Source: Anodontia alba | Taxonomy: Eukaryota > Mollusca > Bivalvia > Lucinida > Lucinidae | DNA: 64,000 nucleotides | Assembly: GCA_964016985.1 (NCBI GenBank) | Contig: OZ024827.1 | Location: forward strand, 20,105,275 to 20,169,274 | Direction: 5' to 3' | Shown: positions 33,480 through 45,700 of the stretch, piece after piece | How positions within the stretch are numbered: position 1 is the stretch's first letter | Layout of the letters: every line of letters begins with the position of its first letter | Notes under the pieces: generated by a model | Told to the model about the DNA's origin: nothing | What the model saw: only the letters and a program-made list of their open reading frames with translations | Databases searched by the model: none | Made by a program: the position numbers and the translations under genes

Positions 33480-34698
33480 TTAACCCTTAAAATGCCAAGA
33501 AAAAGTGCATCTGAAAATGTCATCCGTTGATGTCATCTGCTGAATATTCTTGCAAACTTTTCAAACCTATTTTTGCATACAGGCAAACAGTGTGACCCTG
33601 ATCTGGGTCCACACTATTTGCAAAAATGACTTAAAATCATAAGCAGATGATAAAGCAGACAACAATTGTTGTGATTGGCATCACTGCATCGCTTGAGGAA
33701 TGTGTCAGGAGGCTCTTGACTTGGAAGGAAGCAATGGAGAAGAAAGGACTGAGAGTAAATGCAGGAAAGACAAAGATCATGATCTGCGGTACGGGACTGG
33801 ACCTCCTGCAGAGTTCAGGCAAGTTTGCATGCGCCGTCTGTCGCACTGGAGTGGGTGGCAACAGCATCTTCTGCAATGGCTGCAAGCACTGGGTGCACAA
33901 GAAATGCAGTGGGCTCAAGTGCTTGACAAAAGACCCTGAATATAGATGTACAAGGTGCCGGGGAACTGCACGCCCTTGGATAGCAGACCACAGAAGGAAG
34001 TCCAGGTCAGACCTTACAAGCTTGAGGTGGTAGCTTCTTTTTGCTACCTAGGAGACATGCTCTCAGCAGCAGGTGGCTGTGAACTTCCAACCACAACACG
34101 TGTGAAAACCGCCTGGAAGAAGTTCAAGGATCTGCTACCAGTTCTCTCTTCACGCCACCTCTCTTTCAGAACACGTGGCCATGTGTACAGCTCTTGTGTG
34201 CGGAGTGCAATGCTCCCTGCCAGCTAGACTTGGCCGTTGACAAAGCCAAACCGCCAGCGTCTGCAGCGAAGTGAAAGGGCAATAATCAGACAGATCTGCA
34301 ATGTCAGGCCGCAAGACTTTGTCACCACCAGGTCCAATGAGCTTGGCATTGAGGATCTGGACCTCATTCTGAAGGAGAGAAGGCTCCGATGGTATGGACA
34401 TGTGGAATGCTCCAACGGTGCAGTCAAGACAGCCTTTGACATACAGGTTGATGGAAAGCGTGGGCCTGGGAGGCCCAAGATGACATGGAAGCAGCTGACA
34501 GAGAGGGATTGTAGAGAGTGGAAACTCTCGGCCATCAATCCTCATGATAGACATACCTGGAGATCTGGTGCGAGATCAGCCATGCGTGCAGCAAGCCAGC
34601 TATCTGAAAGGGGGTCCACTGATGTGGATGTTGCCCCTGTACCTGCACGTTAATCAAAAATCCGATTATGATGATGACGATGGCAGTTTAAGCGTTAA
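33480..34698. mobile_element. TTAA MITE interrupted by the LINE fragment
   Basis: The left part (33480-33675) matches the element at 14682-14926 in reverse, including GCAAACTTTTCAAACCTATT and the AACAATTGTTGTGAT segment. Its last bases, GCAGTTTAAGCGTTAA, reappear at 34683-34698 after the LINE sequence. TTAA flanks both ends. Confidence 0.75.
33676..34680 (+). pseudogene. 3' fragment of a non-LTR retrotransposon (RT C-terminus), broken
   Basis: The translation begins ASLEECVRRLLTWKEAMEKK. It continues with an RT thumb-like part, a Cys/His-rich finger (CAVC...CNGCKHWVHKKCSG...CTRC), FCYLGDMLSAAGGCE, ERRLRWYGHVE and GKRGPGRPKMTW. These are typical of the C-terminal region of a LINE family widespread in marine invertebrates. 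The frame shifts near 33975, and a TAG replaces a Glu codon near 34226. Only the 3' end is present, as expected of 5'-truncated retrotransposition. It ends with a short GAT-rich tail and lies within a TTAA MITE. Confidence 0.85.
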
Positions 34699-35099
34699 TT
34701 CCATACAGTATTTATCCTTAAAAACTGAAGAAGTCTATCTGATCAAGCTGTGATACGTGAATGTCAAAATATTCCAACAACAAACAGTACAGAGCCTGAA
34801 CAGCTTGATCTGACTATATTTGGGAAAATATTCTTCACCTAATCTCACCATTGTACTGAAGAGGAGTGCCCAATTCTGCTAAGCAATTAAATTGCCTCCG
34901 TTGATGAAACTGGTCATTTCGATTTCCGTACTGGGAAAAATGGTTACTGTACCCTAAGTATTGGGACAAACAGTCTGAGTAACAATGCAGACCCAAAGCA
35001 TATGCCACAAAATGAGCACACTGTGTTGCCACTCACCTACATTGCTTGCCACTCATCCAGTAATTTTTTGAGACATCAGCAGGCAGTCAAATGGGCTAG

Positions 35100-35353
35100 T
35101 TAACTCTTTCGATGCCAAATTTCAGACGACATTTGTCGTCTGCTGCTTTTCTTTTTTTACAAACTATTATTAAAAAACAAGTTTATACATAAAGTTTAAA
35201 GACTGAATGTCAAACAGCATAGATCCAGATGAGACGGCTCGTATAACAGCATAGATCCAGATAAGACGGCTCATACGAGCCGTCTCATCTGGATCTATGC
35301 TGTTTGCAAAAGCCTATTATTATCGCCTGTGGCAGTGAAAGTGAAAGAGTTAA
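35100..35353. mobile_element. MITE D (TTAACTCTTTCGATGCC ends)
   Basis: TTAACTCTTTCGATGCCAAA to GTGAAAGTGAAAGAGTTAA. The GTCAAACAGCATAGATCCAG core is partly duplicated at 35216-35275 before its complement. Confidence 0.72.
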
Positions 35354-35875
35354 ATTATTTGGCCTCGTATGTAAACAGTTGAGATGTCCAAATATTTAGG
35401 GTAAATACTGTAGGCCAATGATTTGATGCTTTACTTCCTTTTCAACATTAAAGATGATTTAAGGATGCTGGGCAGTGCCAAACAAATCTGTGTAATAAAG
35501 TATGCAAAATGCCAAATGTACAGATTTAGATCAATCTCCACAGCTACTGTCTCATTGATACATTCTTCAGCATCTAATACATGTATTTTGACACGAAAAC
35601 AGCAAAGGTTCAGATCAGACTGCAAATGCACAGACAAATCTGGATCTATCCTATCTGATATATGCTTTGAAAAGGTTGTTTTTATTTGGTGAGCCTCAAT
35701 CAATGTGTGCCATTGCATCTTTGCTGACTAAATATTTAGGGTATTTCTGGTAACTGTTAACACTTTGTAACACAGCACTTTAAAAATGGTAAAAACCAGT
35801 TATTGCACATTCTAAAATAATCTATAGAAAAAATATTTAAATACTATTATACACTATACATACTTCAATTGTACT

Positions 35876-36500
35876 ATATACCAAAACCTCTTTATAACAA
35901 GCTAATATCATGTTAGCTAACCAACTGTGTTGTATCCGCAAAAAAATGTATAGCTTATATATTCTAACATGACGTTAATATTTTCCCATTAAGCCTAATG
36001 GAAACATCACCTTGATTAAACTACAATAATTCACATTCTTACCATAGTGCATGCAAATGGGTGCTTCTCATGACAGCGCATGTAAACATTTACTTCCCAC
36101 GATGTCTGCTGCAAGAGTTCTTTGGAAACATTGCAACAATGTTGATTTTCCTTTCTGTATCATGTAAGAATTGAAATAAGTTTTCTCTACTGTGGATTAT
36201 CACAATGCATGGTGTTGTCGGGCAGATGTGAATATTAATTCACTCTGGCTTAACCATCAAGAATAAATATTTTGCAATCTGTCCTCCAATACCATGCCTT
36301 ATTTGTGATAATTCACAGCAGAGAAAAATTATTTTTAAGGAAAATTACCATAAATGACCATTTTTCTATATAATCAATACATTTTTGTTTGGATACAAAA
36401 CTTTTAATAGCCGCCTTTAAACCGTCTAATATACAAAACCATAACAAACCATCTTATAAAGTGGTCATTTTTCTATATAATCTACTGATTTTTTTTCTGA
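35876..36500. mobile_element. P1-related sequence, long and degenerate
   Basis: TATACCAAAACCTCTTTATA starts it. GACCATTTTTCTATATAATC and a TTTTTGTTTGGATACAAAAC block lie near 36356-36400. The interior carries extra unassigned sequence, so the true borders are uncertain. Confidence 0.45.
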
Positions 36501-37252
36501 TAAAACACTTTAGGGGTTCACCTTTAAAGGTTGCATATTCCTCAAAAATAGACATTTTATTATCCAAGAAAGGTTTAAAAAATATCAATAAATTTTCAAA
36601 TGTGGCACCCAACAGCCTGTAAATTTCAGTTTAACTTGACGGTCATGTGATAAATCATCTTATAATAAATGTCCAGCATACTCCTTATTGTACAAATCCT
36701 TAAATTTGAACAAGACTTTGTGATATTTCTACAAAGTACTAGCTGAATTAACATAGCTCCAGATAAGAGGGGGTCCACATATTATTTTTCTTACTTCTTC
36801 ATGAAAACATGTTTTGGGTATTCATAAGAAGTGCCTTCAAGTTGCTGAATTTTTTTAGAAATATGGAGCCTTTAAATAGCTTACATTAAATAGAGTCAAG
36901 CCTTTTTGCTCAGACATGTCTTCCAAATATTTAGGGTATACACAGAAAACCATAAACACAGAACTGCTTACCATATTTACCCTAAGTACTGGGAGAGACA
37001 GGCTTAAGCAAACCCTGTAGATTTAGATCACACTATAAGAGAGGCAACTTTTGTCATGTCCTGTTTGCATTTCTGCACACCAAATCTCTTCTGAAATGGG
37101 AGCAAATTCATTCCTAGAATCCTATTCAGAAAGAAGCAAAACAATATTTAGACATAGTTGCCTCCCTTGAGTGTGTATTCATTCCCCTTAATATTCTAAA
37201 ATTTGAACAAGATCATTTGATATCTGGTGAACATTTGATATCTGGTGATGTG

Positions 37253-37564
37253 TCTCCAAGTACTGGCTGAATGGTAAACAGTTTAAACCTGATCTGGTCT
37301 ACACTGTTTGCTCAGACGTCTGTCTGAATGTTTAGGGTACAATAAATCATAAACTGGGTCAACACTATTTACTTAGGCCTGTTTTACATAGGGTAAATAT
37401 GTTTAGTCTCTAAGTACTGGCTGAATGGTAAACAGCTTAAACCTGATCTTGGTTTACACTGTTTGCTCAGACATGTCTGTCTGAATGTTTAGGGTACAAT
37501 AAATCATAACCTGGGCTGACACTATTTGCTTAGGCCTGTTTTACTTAGGGTAAATATGTTTAGT
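37253..37564. repeat. 154-bp tandem duplication
   Basis: Unit 1 (37253-37406) and unit 2 (37407-37564) share AAGTACTGGCTGAATGGTAA, GAATGTTTAGGGTACAATAA and TAGGGTAAATATGTTTAGT. They contain a degenerate MITE B centre, so a MITE remnant was duplicated. Confidence 0.83.
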
Positions 37565-37781
37565 TTTGTCCCCTTTCTCTTTCTGTTGCTGGCTGATAGC
37601 ATGGTGATGATACAATTGTCTCAAACTCTTGGCATCACTGCCCTAAATTCTGTAAGTTGTTGATGAACTACCATCTGGACCTTGTGAATTTTGCTACATT
37701 AGCACTTCAAGCCACCCTGGAACCAACATCTCAGATATGGCTTCCTGGTGTAGTCCCCATGTAACTGGTTAAAATTTTTTT

Positions 37782-37787
<6 letters not shown>

Positions 37788-37864
<77 letters not shown>

Positions 37865-37886
37865 CACGCACACACACACACACACA
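37788..37886. repeat. (CA)n microsatellite, ~100 bp
   Basis: Nearly pure CA repeat with one ATGCACG interruption. Likely polymorphic. Confidence 0.95.
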
Positions 37887-37914
37887 AACAAGAAGTATAT
37901 GAGTATATGCATAC

Positions 37915-38130
37915 AGAAAATGTCCTAAAATTTTGAACACTTTACTCCATACCTTTTTTTGCCCAAATTTTGCTTTTTATACAGTTATTTCTTAAAATAC
38001 TTAGTGGAAAGGCAAACAGTGTAGACCCTGATCAGACTTCTCCTTGAGCAGTCTGATCTGGGTCTGCACTGTTTGCATATGTCATTTTATTGGCAATTTT
38101 GGTGTCCAAATTTTTTATCATTTACCGTAA
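37915..38130. mobile_element. MITE family C, complete copy
   Basis: ATGTCCTAAAATTTTGAACA at the left. The right end has the CAATTTTGGTGTCCAAATTT-type terminus followed by TTTACCGTAAA. Central hairpin GCAAACAGTGTAGACCCTGA, with complement TCTGGGTCTGCACTGTTTGC. Confidence 0.75.
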
Positions 38131-38180
38131 ACAGTTCACCAGCTAAGACTCCACAATATCTATATGAGGCAAGATTACTC

Positions 38181-38335
38181 AAAGCTCCAGATAAAGTACT
38201 TTTTCAACCTAAAAGTACTGATATTTTTTTTATTTCTCCACAAAACATATGTTGTGGGTACTAATTAGAAGTGCCTCACCGAGACTCTTCTAATGATTAC
38301 ACACAACATGTTTTTGTGGAGAAATAAGAACAAAT
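38181..38335. mobile_element. HP2 MITE, right end lost to a TA repeat
   Basis: AAGCTCCAGATAAAGTACTT begins it. The hairpin GTTGTGGGTACTAATTAGAA follows. The right end runs into (TA)n at 38336-38362. Confidence 0.72.
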
Positions 38336-38526
38336 ATATATATATATATACATACATATATAGACTGGCACTGTAATTTGTTTTCCTTCTTTTTTATTTT
38401 ATTTTTTTCCGTATATAGAATTATTATTTTTTTTTTTTTTTTAGGCATACTTTTTTGGTTTTGAACATAATGAAATTCATTGAGTTAAGCAGGAACATCA
38501 TCACACTATGCAACTATGACATTATT

Positions 38527-38800
38527 CATTTGTTGCAAATTTAAAAGAATGACTTTGAAGTCTGATATTACACAATTTTTTTCATGATTTAATACATGTA
38601 TAAAGCCCCGGGCCCCAAGGGAACAAACTTCTGATGTAAACATAAAGGCCTTACCACTTTACCCATTTGTTGCAAGTTTTAAAGAAATCTCTTTGAAGTA
38701 TGACTTTATACATTTTTTTTCATTGTTTAATACATGTATATAATAGTCCCTGGGCAGGGGGCAAACAGGCCCCAGGTGACAAAGTTTTGATGTAAACAGA
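38527..38800. repeat. diverged ~137-bp direct repeat, two units
   Basis: CATTTGTTGCAAATTTAAAAG recurs as CATTTGTTGCAAGTTTTAAAG. TTAATACATGTATA and TTCTGATGTAAACA / TTTTGATGTAAACA recur in the same order. Confidence 0.72.
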
Positions 38801-38949
38801 AAATTCTTGTCACTTCTGTTATCTGTTGCTAGTTTTAAATCATAGATGACAATAGTTTCCAAAAAATCCATTGTTTTACTTTTTTCCCATAGATTTATTA
38901 TTTTCTCCAATGTAAGCCTATAGGGAAAAAAATCCGTGCTCAAACTGCA

Positions 38950-39525
38950 AAATGAATAATCCAATCTGGTCCAAATCCAAACTCACACTAGTTGGAGATA
39001 TCACCATTCATGGGCACACAGCTCCAAAATGACTCGTAAGAAATAACAAAAATTCAAACTTGTCTGAGACTGAATTCATAGTATAAACTGAGAAAAGACT
39101 GACACACCATTTTCCCCATTCAAAATCAAAGGGAATGCTCAAGGGCAAATAACTACATCATGAAAAGTCTGACTCAGCCCTAATTCGAACCATTCAGAGA
39201 TTTTATGCCTGTCCTCCTTACCTGCAAGTTTGACAAAGATTCCAGTAAAGTCACTGAAAAAATGTGGAGACAGCATTTTTCTCATTTTATGTAAATGTGC
39301 ACTTTCTGTTGCCATGGTAACCAGTTTTGACTGGATCTGCCCAAAAACCTAATGCAGCATTTCCCCCACCCAAAAGATGCTACTGATAGATTTTGACTAG
39401 ATCGGCCAACTGGTCTTAGCGATATATTTATTCAAAAGTGTAGAAGACATACGATGTCGGACACCAGAACCTTGCTATACTATAAACTCACCTTGTGAGC
39501 CTTGGACTCTGGTGAGCTAAAAACA
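38950..39525 (-). repeat. old dispersed repeat ending in GCTCACCAGAGTCC
   Basis: The - strand starts TTTAGCTCACCAGAGTCCAA and includes TGGTTACCATGGCAACAGAA. This resembles a repeat class common in mollusc DNA, recalled rather than searched. No ORF. Confidence 0.5.
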
Positions 39526-39641
39526 ATATGTGGATACCCCCTCTTATCTGGAGCTATGATTACTGAACAGTTCTTTCTGAGCTAAAGTGAAAATGATGAT
39601 TTACAATCTAAGTGAAATTAAACACATTCATACCTATTTTC

Positions 39642-39895
39642 ATACATATACGAGCCAACGCATGACAAAACCAACAAAATGGCATGTGCGCTCAGCTAAG
39701 ACTCAGATCAGCCTGGGCATCAGCTCAGTCTGATCTGAGTCTTCGCTGTGCGCTCAATAGGTAGATAAGGACCAAAGTTTTCTTCATGCGGACAGCAAAA
39801 ACTCTGATCAGACTGGGCGGATGCCCAGGCTGATCTGAGTCTTTGTTGGGTGCACATGCCATTTTGTTGGTTTTGTCATGCACTGGCTCATATAT
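39642..39895. mobile_element. MITE R, copy 2
   Basis: ATATACGAGCCAACGCATGA to TGCACTGGCTCATATAT. The inner arm ACCAACAAAATGGCATGTGC and its complement are nearly perfect. Confidence 0.8.
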
Positions 39896-40002
39896 GAAAT
39901 ATGTCTGTTTCACAAACATGTTCAATGTCTACTTATATATACAGATAAATATAACAAATATACAAAACCAACAATATAGGAATATATACATTAAAATGGT
40001 GA

Positions 40003-40222
40003 TTTTTTTGGGGGTTTTACGGCCCTTTCATGAATATTTCACTTATATCGAGCCGATCGTTCATCGAAGGTGGGCGAAAACCGGAGAACCCGGAGAAAAA
40101 CCACCTGACCATCCGTAAGCAGAACTTGGATTTCCCACATATGACCCGAGCAAGGCTCGAACCACAGCGGTGAGAAACCTAATGGATTAAGAGTCAACTC
40201 TCTTATCCACTAGGCTACGGGG
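40003..40222 (-). mobile_element. second tRNA-derived SINE
   Basis: On the - strand the head reads TAGCCTAGTGGATAAGAG (box A) and GGTTCGAGCC (box B, complement of 40154-40163). A body with CTCCGGGTTCTCCGGTTTTC and a 3' end in TACGGCC...AAACCCCC follows. No acceptor stem closes the tRNA-like head, so it is not a tRNA gene. Confidence 0.75.
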
Positions 40223-40620
40223 TGAAAAGTATAATCAAAACACAACATTCATAATTGTAAATGATTTAAATTTCCTAATATATGTAATCAATATGCATTG
40301 AAAAATTATTCTTGCATAAATTTTATACCCATGTATACATAGCTATTGGATGCTATGTTTAAAAGATTATACATTTTAATAAATAACAGAGTTCATATGT
40401 TGTTTAGGCATAATTTGTCACTCTTTGCATATAACTACGACAGGTCTCGTTTCATACACTTCTAAGCTAAGCTTTTACATAAAATTAGATTCCTCCTACA
40501 GTAAATGACAATAAGACCTCAACTGTAAGTAAATATTTAAGTGGTATAAACAGGCCTCCAAAGATATAACTTTGATATAGAAATATCTGGCTCCTTTCTC
40601 ATTGTAGGCTCTTTGTTGTT

Positions 40621-40797
40621 TTAACCCTTGTGTTAAAACCAAAAAGGAGACTTTCCTGGGGAATATTTACTGCTGAATAAATTAAGATGCCACACCCACT
40701 TCTAATTTTCAGCCAATCAGATTATTTGATTCTGATTGTTGATATAAATTCACATAGTTAATGGCAAACAGTGCAGATCCAGATCAGTTGGCTTTAA
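40621..40797. mobile_element. TTAA MITE family A, copy 10 (truncated)
   Basis: TTAACCCTTGTG is followed by a short foreign stretch and then TGCTGAATAAATTAAGATGC through CAGATCAGTTGGCTTTA. The right half is lost. Confidence 0.7.
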
Positions 40798-40981
40798 GAT
40801 GTATTTTGCTTGCCTTTTTTATGTGGGCTACTCTTAAAGGAAGCCTTTTAGAGTCCCATTTTGGAAGGGACTCCCATAGTTGATAAGCTAATCCTTTTCT
40901 GCTACATTAGTCTCCTTTTAAAAGGGACACAAAAAAAAAAAGCTTTGTGCTCTCTCCTTATTGTTTATCCATTCAACTTTA

Positions 40982-41195
40982 TTAACCCTTGTCCTGTTGA
41001 ACCCGGATATACCCTGCTTTTGCAAACAGTGTAGATCCAGATGAGTTGGCTTCTGAAGAAGCCAACTGATCTGGATCTGCACTGCTTGTCATTAAGTGTG
41101 TGAATTTGTATTAACAACCTAAATCAAATAACCTGATTGGCTGAAAATTATAAGTGGGTGTGGCATTTTAATTAATTCAGCATGACAAGGGTTAA
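40982..41195. mobile_element. TTAA MITE family A, copy 11
   Basis: Full length, TTAACCCTTGTCCTGTTGAA to CAGCATGACAAGGGTTAA. Confidence 0.86.
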
Positions 41196-41472
41196 ATTTT
41201 GACTTTAAGGAGACCAGGTACACTTGGTAGATTTTCTGCTATTTTCTACGAGGGAGATAACTTTTGTGACTTCCAGTTTTCTTTCCTGCACATCAAGCCC
41301 CTTCTGAAAGGAAAGGTGTCTACTATAAAAGGAAAACAATTTGCTCCTAACAGGAGCAAATTTTGCTAACAAGGGGAGCAAATCCTTTCCTTCTTGAATA
41401 GACCTATTTTCAGAACAGGTCAAAAACAATTTAGATGTCACCACCCCTGAAAGTGTATCAATACACCTTATA

Positions 41473-41684
41473 TTAACCCTTCTCTTGCTGAACACGACAT
41501 GCCCTGTCTTAGTAAACAGTGTAGATCCAGATCAGTTGGCTTCTGAAGAAGCCAATTGATCTGGATCTCCACTGTTTGTCATTAAATATGTGAATTTCTA
41601 TCAAAAACCTGGATCAAGTAATCTGATTGGCTGAAAATTAGAAGTGGGCCTGGCATCTAATTTATTCAGCATGACAAGGGTTAA
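41473..41684. mobile_element. TTAA MITE family A, copy 12
   Basis: Full length, TTAACCCTTCTCTTGCTGAA to CAGCATGACAAGGGTTAA. Its right end takes part in a 56-bp tandem duplication (41667-41778). Confidence 0.85.
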
Positions 41685-41778
41685 ACTTGCATCATCTTTC
41701 TTATCTATTTCTACAAGAGTAACAGCATGACAAGGGTTAAACTAGCATCATCTTTCTTATCTATTTCTACAAGAGTAA
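41667..41778. repeat. 56-bp tandem duplication spanning a MITE end
   Basis: Units 41667-41722 and 41723-41778 differ at one visible base (ACTTGC / ACTAGC). Each begins in the last bases of family A copy 12. Confidence 0.88.
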
Positions 41779-42603
41779 CATGCTTTTGGCCCATTTACAT
41801 CAAGTAGACTCTTTTACCACAACTGTTTGAACCCATCTATTTCCAACAGTGGTTACTTTTTACTATTACTATGTTTTAGAGAAATTTCTGTATTTAATGC
41901 AAACAGTAAGATTAATCAGATAATCAATAAATTCCTCAAAAATGATTATCGTTACAGATTTGCTAATAATCGATCATTTGATTTCTGTGTCTGTTACTTT
42001 ACCATATTTACCCTTAGTATTCAGACACCTCAACTCCTTAACATACTTTATCTGAAATTTTAACAAGTACACTTTACTACCACCTGTTGTGTCTAAAAAT
42101 AGCTGAATGAGTGGCAAACAGTGTAGACCCTGATGAGATGCTGCATTTTGCGGTATCTCATTTGGGTCTACACTGTTTACTCAGGCCTCTGGCTATACAT
42201 ACATTAAAGTATAATATATGGTAAGAGTCATGCTCAGACAGACAGGTAAAATTATGACCAAATCTTCAATGATTACTAATCGATTATCGATCACAATGGC
42301 AGGACTGATAATCGATTATCTTTTCAGCTCTGACTAGCCAGCACTAGCAAACAGTGTAGATCCTTATCAAATGCTGCATTCGGCAGTGTCTGATCTGGGT
42401 CAGCACTGATTGCCAATTACCCTTTTGGGTGTCTCCAGACTGAAATGGGTCAAATGAAAACTAAACTCAGGGATGTTGGTGTAAATTGGGACTTGAATTT
42501 GTCTTGTTGTGACCACTAATTCCCAGTTATTGACTTGCCACCTACATTTTGGGGAAAAGTAAAGAATATTTGATAATTTAAAATTAGCTTTCAAATTTCA
42601 AGA

Positions 42604-42777
42604 TCAAAGAAGACCTCCTTCCAACTCCTCATCATCCAACTGGGTTGGCCCACCACCACCTGATGCCCCACCCCCTTCTTGTGTCACTGCATTCTCACTG
42701 TTAACTCCTGATGTGTTTTGTCTTTGTTTGGTCCTCATACCACCAGGAATGACTAGATCTCTTGCTAACTTGGCAAA
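42604..42777 (-). CDS. NAPG: NAPG terminal exon with stop codon
   Basis: The acceptor ctatttcag at 42778-42779 opens 57 codons and a TGA. It reads FAKLARDLVIPGG, then a Gln/Asn/Gly-rich linker and the acidic end QLDDEELEGGLL. In SNAP proteins the C-terminus contacts NSF. The exon follows KYMDNA at phase 0. A SINE fragment (42794-42898) begins about 15 bp upstream of the acceptor. I did not find a convincing poly(A) signal nearby. Confidence 0.92.
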   Translation of the reverse strand, partial: FAKLARDLVIPGGMRTKQRQNTSGVNSENAVTQEGGGASGGGGPTQLDDEELEGGLL

Positions 42778-45700
42778 CTGAAATAGAAAGTCGGTTGGTT
42801 TGGAGTTTAATGGCAGAGTCAACACTGTTCTGGTCATATCATGCCAGTCAGTTTACCTACACACTTTTCCCGGGCAGGCTTAGTCCTCTGAGGGGTTAAC
42901 CCCCCAGAAAACAGGATAGACATTTCATGCAAATTGTCTCCAATGGAGACAATTTGCAATTTGCATGACATATCCTCTTTTCTGGGAAAAATAAGAAAAA
43001 TATCACCAATTTGCTGTCTGCTGAATTACCCAAGAGAGTGGTAACAGTTAAAATACTTCTTCGAAGTATAGCTCCCATGCAGACCCAGTCAATGTCACAT
43101 CTATAATGTCTGGCCAGGGCATTCTTTGTTTACCTCCACAATACAACAGATATACATCATATATATGATAAACAACAAATACCCTGGGCCATACCATACA
43201 TGTAAATGTGGGAATAATTTTAAAAACTTTTACACGAAATACCGTATTCGATCTAATTACTGCACATACCCCTATAAGCGCACAGTCAAGCAATTCCGTA
43301 CTCTTCGGATTACAGCTAGTGTACTGTTTGGCTACTTCTTTATAAAGGCATATGCTGTGGGTACCCATTTGAATTGAAGAAATTCAGAAAAAAATGGCAT
43401 AAACATCATCTAATAAGTTCATTGCTGATCTTTTTTAAGTGTACCTTTTAGTAGGCAGATACATATTTTACCACAAGTGTTTTCCAGTAATTTTGAAAAA
43501 CCTAAGCGCACAGTGCGGTAATTAGGTCGAATACGGTATGCCCTTTTAGTACTTATTAACACTGTGATGCAATGCCACTGAGTGGAACCATAAGATATGT
43601 TTTCTTGCAAAAATAAAAATAATTTTGTGAATATTCTCTTCTATTATCTGAAGTTAAAGGCTCCATATTCCGCAAAAATCGTTATTTTTTATTGAAGACC
43701 CTTTGATAAACTGATATATGGTATTAATACGATCATAAAATGTGGCATCTGAAAGCCTGTAAAATTTCAGTTAATCTCTTATTTTTGAACTGGATCGCAA
43801 TGTTAATTCAGAGATACAATAAAAAATCATTTCATTTAAAAAATGAGAGACTAACTGAAATTTTACAGGCTGTCAGGTGCTACATTTTATGATTGTATTA
43901 GTACCATGTATCAATTTATTAAACCTTTCTTGGATAATAAAATATTTTTGAGGAATATGAAGCCTTTAAGCCTTGACTGGATTTTTTTTGTTTGCACAGT
44001 TATGAAATAAGGAGAATTTTTGTGCAGCCAATAATGATAAAAAAAAGTCTTTGACTGTTTGAAATATAAACAGAACCAATTAAAAGCTGACAGATTTGGT
44101 TTACAGTGAATGTCCTAGAATTTCAAACACTTTATTCCATACTTTTTTGGCTTGAATTTTGCTTTTTATCCACTTGTTTCTTAAAATACTTAGTGTAATG
44201 GCAAACTGTAGACCCTGAACAGACTGCTCCTTCAAGCAGTCTGATCTGAGTCTGCAGTTTGCATATGCCATTTTGTCAGACATTCTGGTGGACAAAATTT
44301 TAGGACATTTACCATAATAGCAAATGACAAAATTAAAGTCTTTTTGAGAGCTAGGATCATATAAATAACAGTTCTTTTTCTAGTCTTACTTGAGAAATTT
44401 CACATGTAGAGTGTCGTAGTTTCTCATTAAACTGCCCCCTACCCTCTCTTATAATGTATCATCCTGGGGTTAAGCTAAGAACTTTTTTTTTTTTCAACTG
44501 CAGTTAATGTCAATGTCAGCAACCTTTCAGTCATGCTGCAACTATGTTTGGAAGTGATGGTGGGAACTGGTCTTTCTATCAAATACCTTATAGTGACACA
44601 CTTCCTGATCAGAACGCAGACACTCTACCAATAATCTTAAGTATATATGAGCCTCGTCAAGTGCAAAACTGCCTTGGGATTCACATCATCCTTCACATGT
44701 GCAAAGTCTCATCCAGGCCTTTGCTCTCCATTGAAATACTCTATAGTATTCAATGATTCTGTTTGCAGACAGCACAGACCCTAATCAGACTGTGCAGATG
44801 CGCAGGCTGATCTGGACTTTCACTGTCCACATATGCCCAAAGATACATTTTCTCATGGTATTTCTCATAGTATGTATTTTTGGTTGAAAAAAAAAAGTGC
44901 CTTATCTGGAGCTATGCTCCTTTCTTAACCCTTGTCCTGCTGAATAAATTAAGATGCCACACCCACTTTTAATTTTCAGCCAATCAGATTACTTGATCAG
45001 GATTGCTGTTAGAAATTCACATACTTAATGGCAAACAGTGCAGATCCAGATCAGTTAGCTTCTTCAGAAGCCATCTGATCTGGATCTACACTGTTTGCAA
45101 AGGTAGGGTATATCCGGGTTCAGCAGGACAAGGGTTAATTAGCTTGTTTCTGTGTTGTACAACTAATCAGCTTCCATGATAGTAAGATTATCTGTCTTCC
45201 CACACCTGAAACACCAATATTCTTTGCTACAGTTCAGGTTTCATATTATCCACTACTTACAGCATTATCCATATATTTTATTAGAGGTAGTGACAAGACT
45301 CTCCTAGCACTTTCCTCATCACCATCATCATACGCCTGTAATAATTCTTCTATAGCTACAGCCTCTTCACTCGAACTGAACTGGGGATAGCTGTACATAC
45401 AGATTAAAACATATAAACCTCTCTGTAGGGACAACATATGTTTTATGGAGAAATAAGAAAAATTATCCCAGAATTATCTTCAAATAATTCTCCTTAACCC
45501 AGGTCCTGCTGAACTCTGATGTGCCTTGCCTTTGCAAACATTGTAGATCCAGATCAGTTGGCTTCTTCAGAAGCCAACTGATCTGGATCTATAATGTTTG
45601 TTATTAAGTATGTGAATTTGTATCAACAATCTAGATCAAGTAATATGATTGGCTAATAATAAGAAAGTAGGGGTGGCATCTTTATTCAGCATGTCAAGGG

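Noticed and set aside
35423..35718. Overlapping open frames of 89 and 95 codons on both strands
   Set aside because: Neither has a family signature; overlapping frames on both strands fit chance plus hairpin remnants.
37731..37940. - strand open frame with Cys-Val repeats
   Set aside because: Translation of the (CA)n microsatellite.
40149..40222. tRNA gene on the - strand
   Set aside because: Box A and box B are present but no acceptor stem closes and a SINE body follows.
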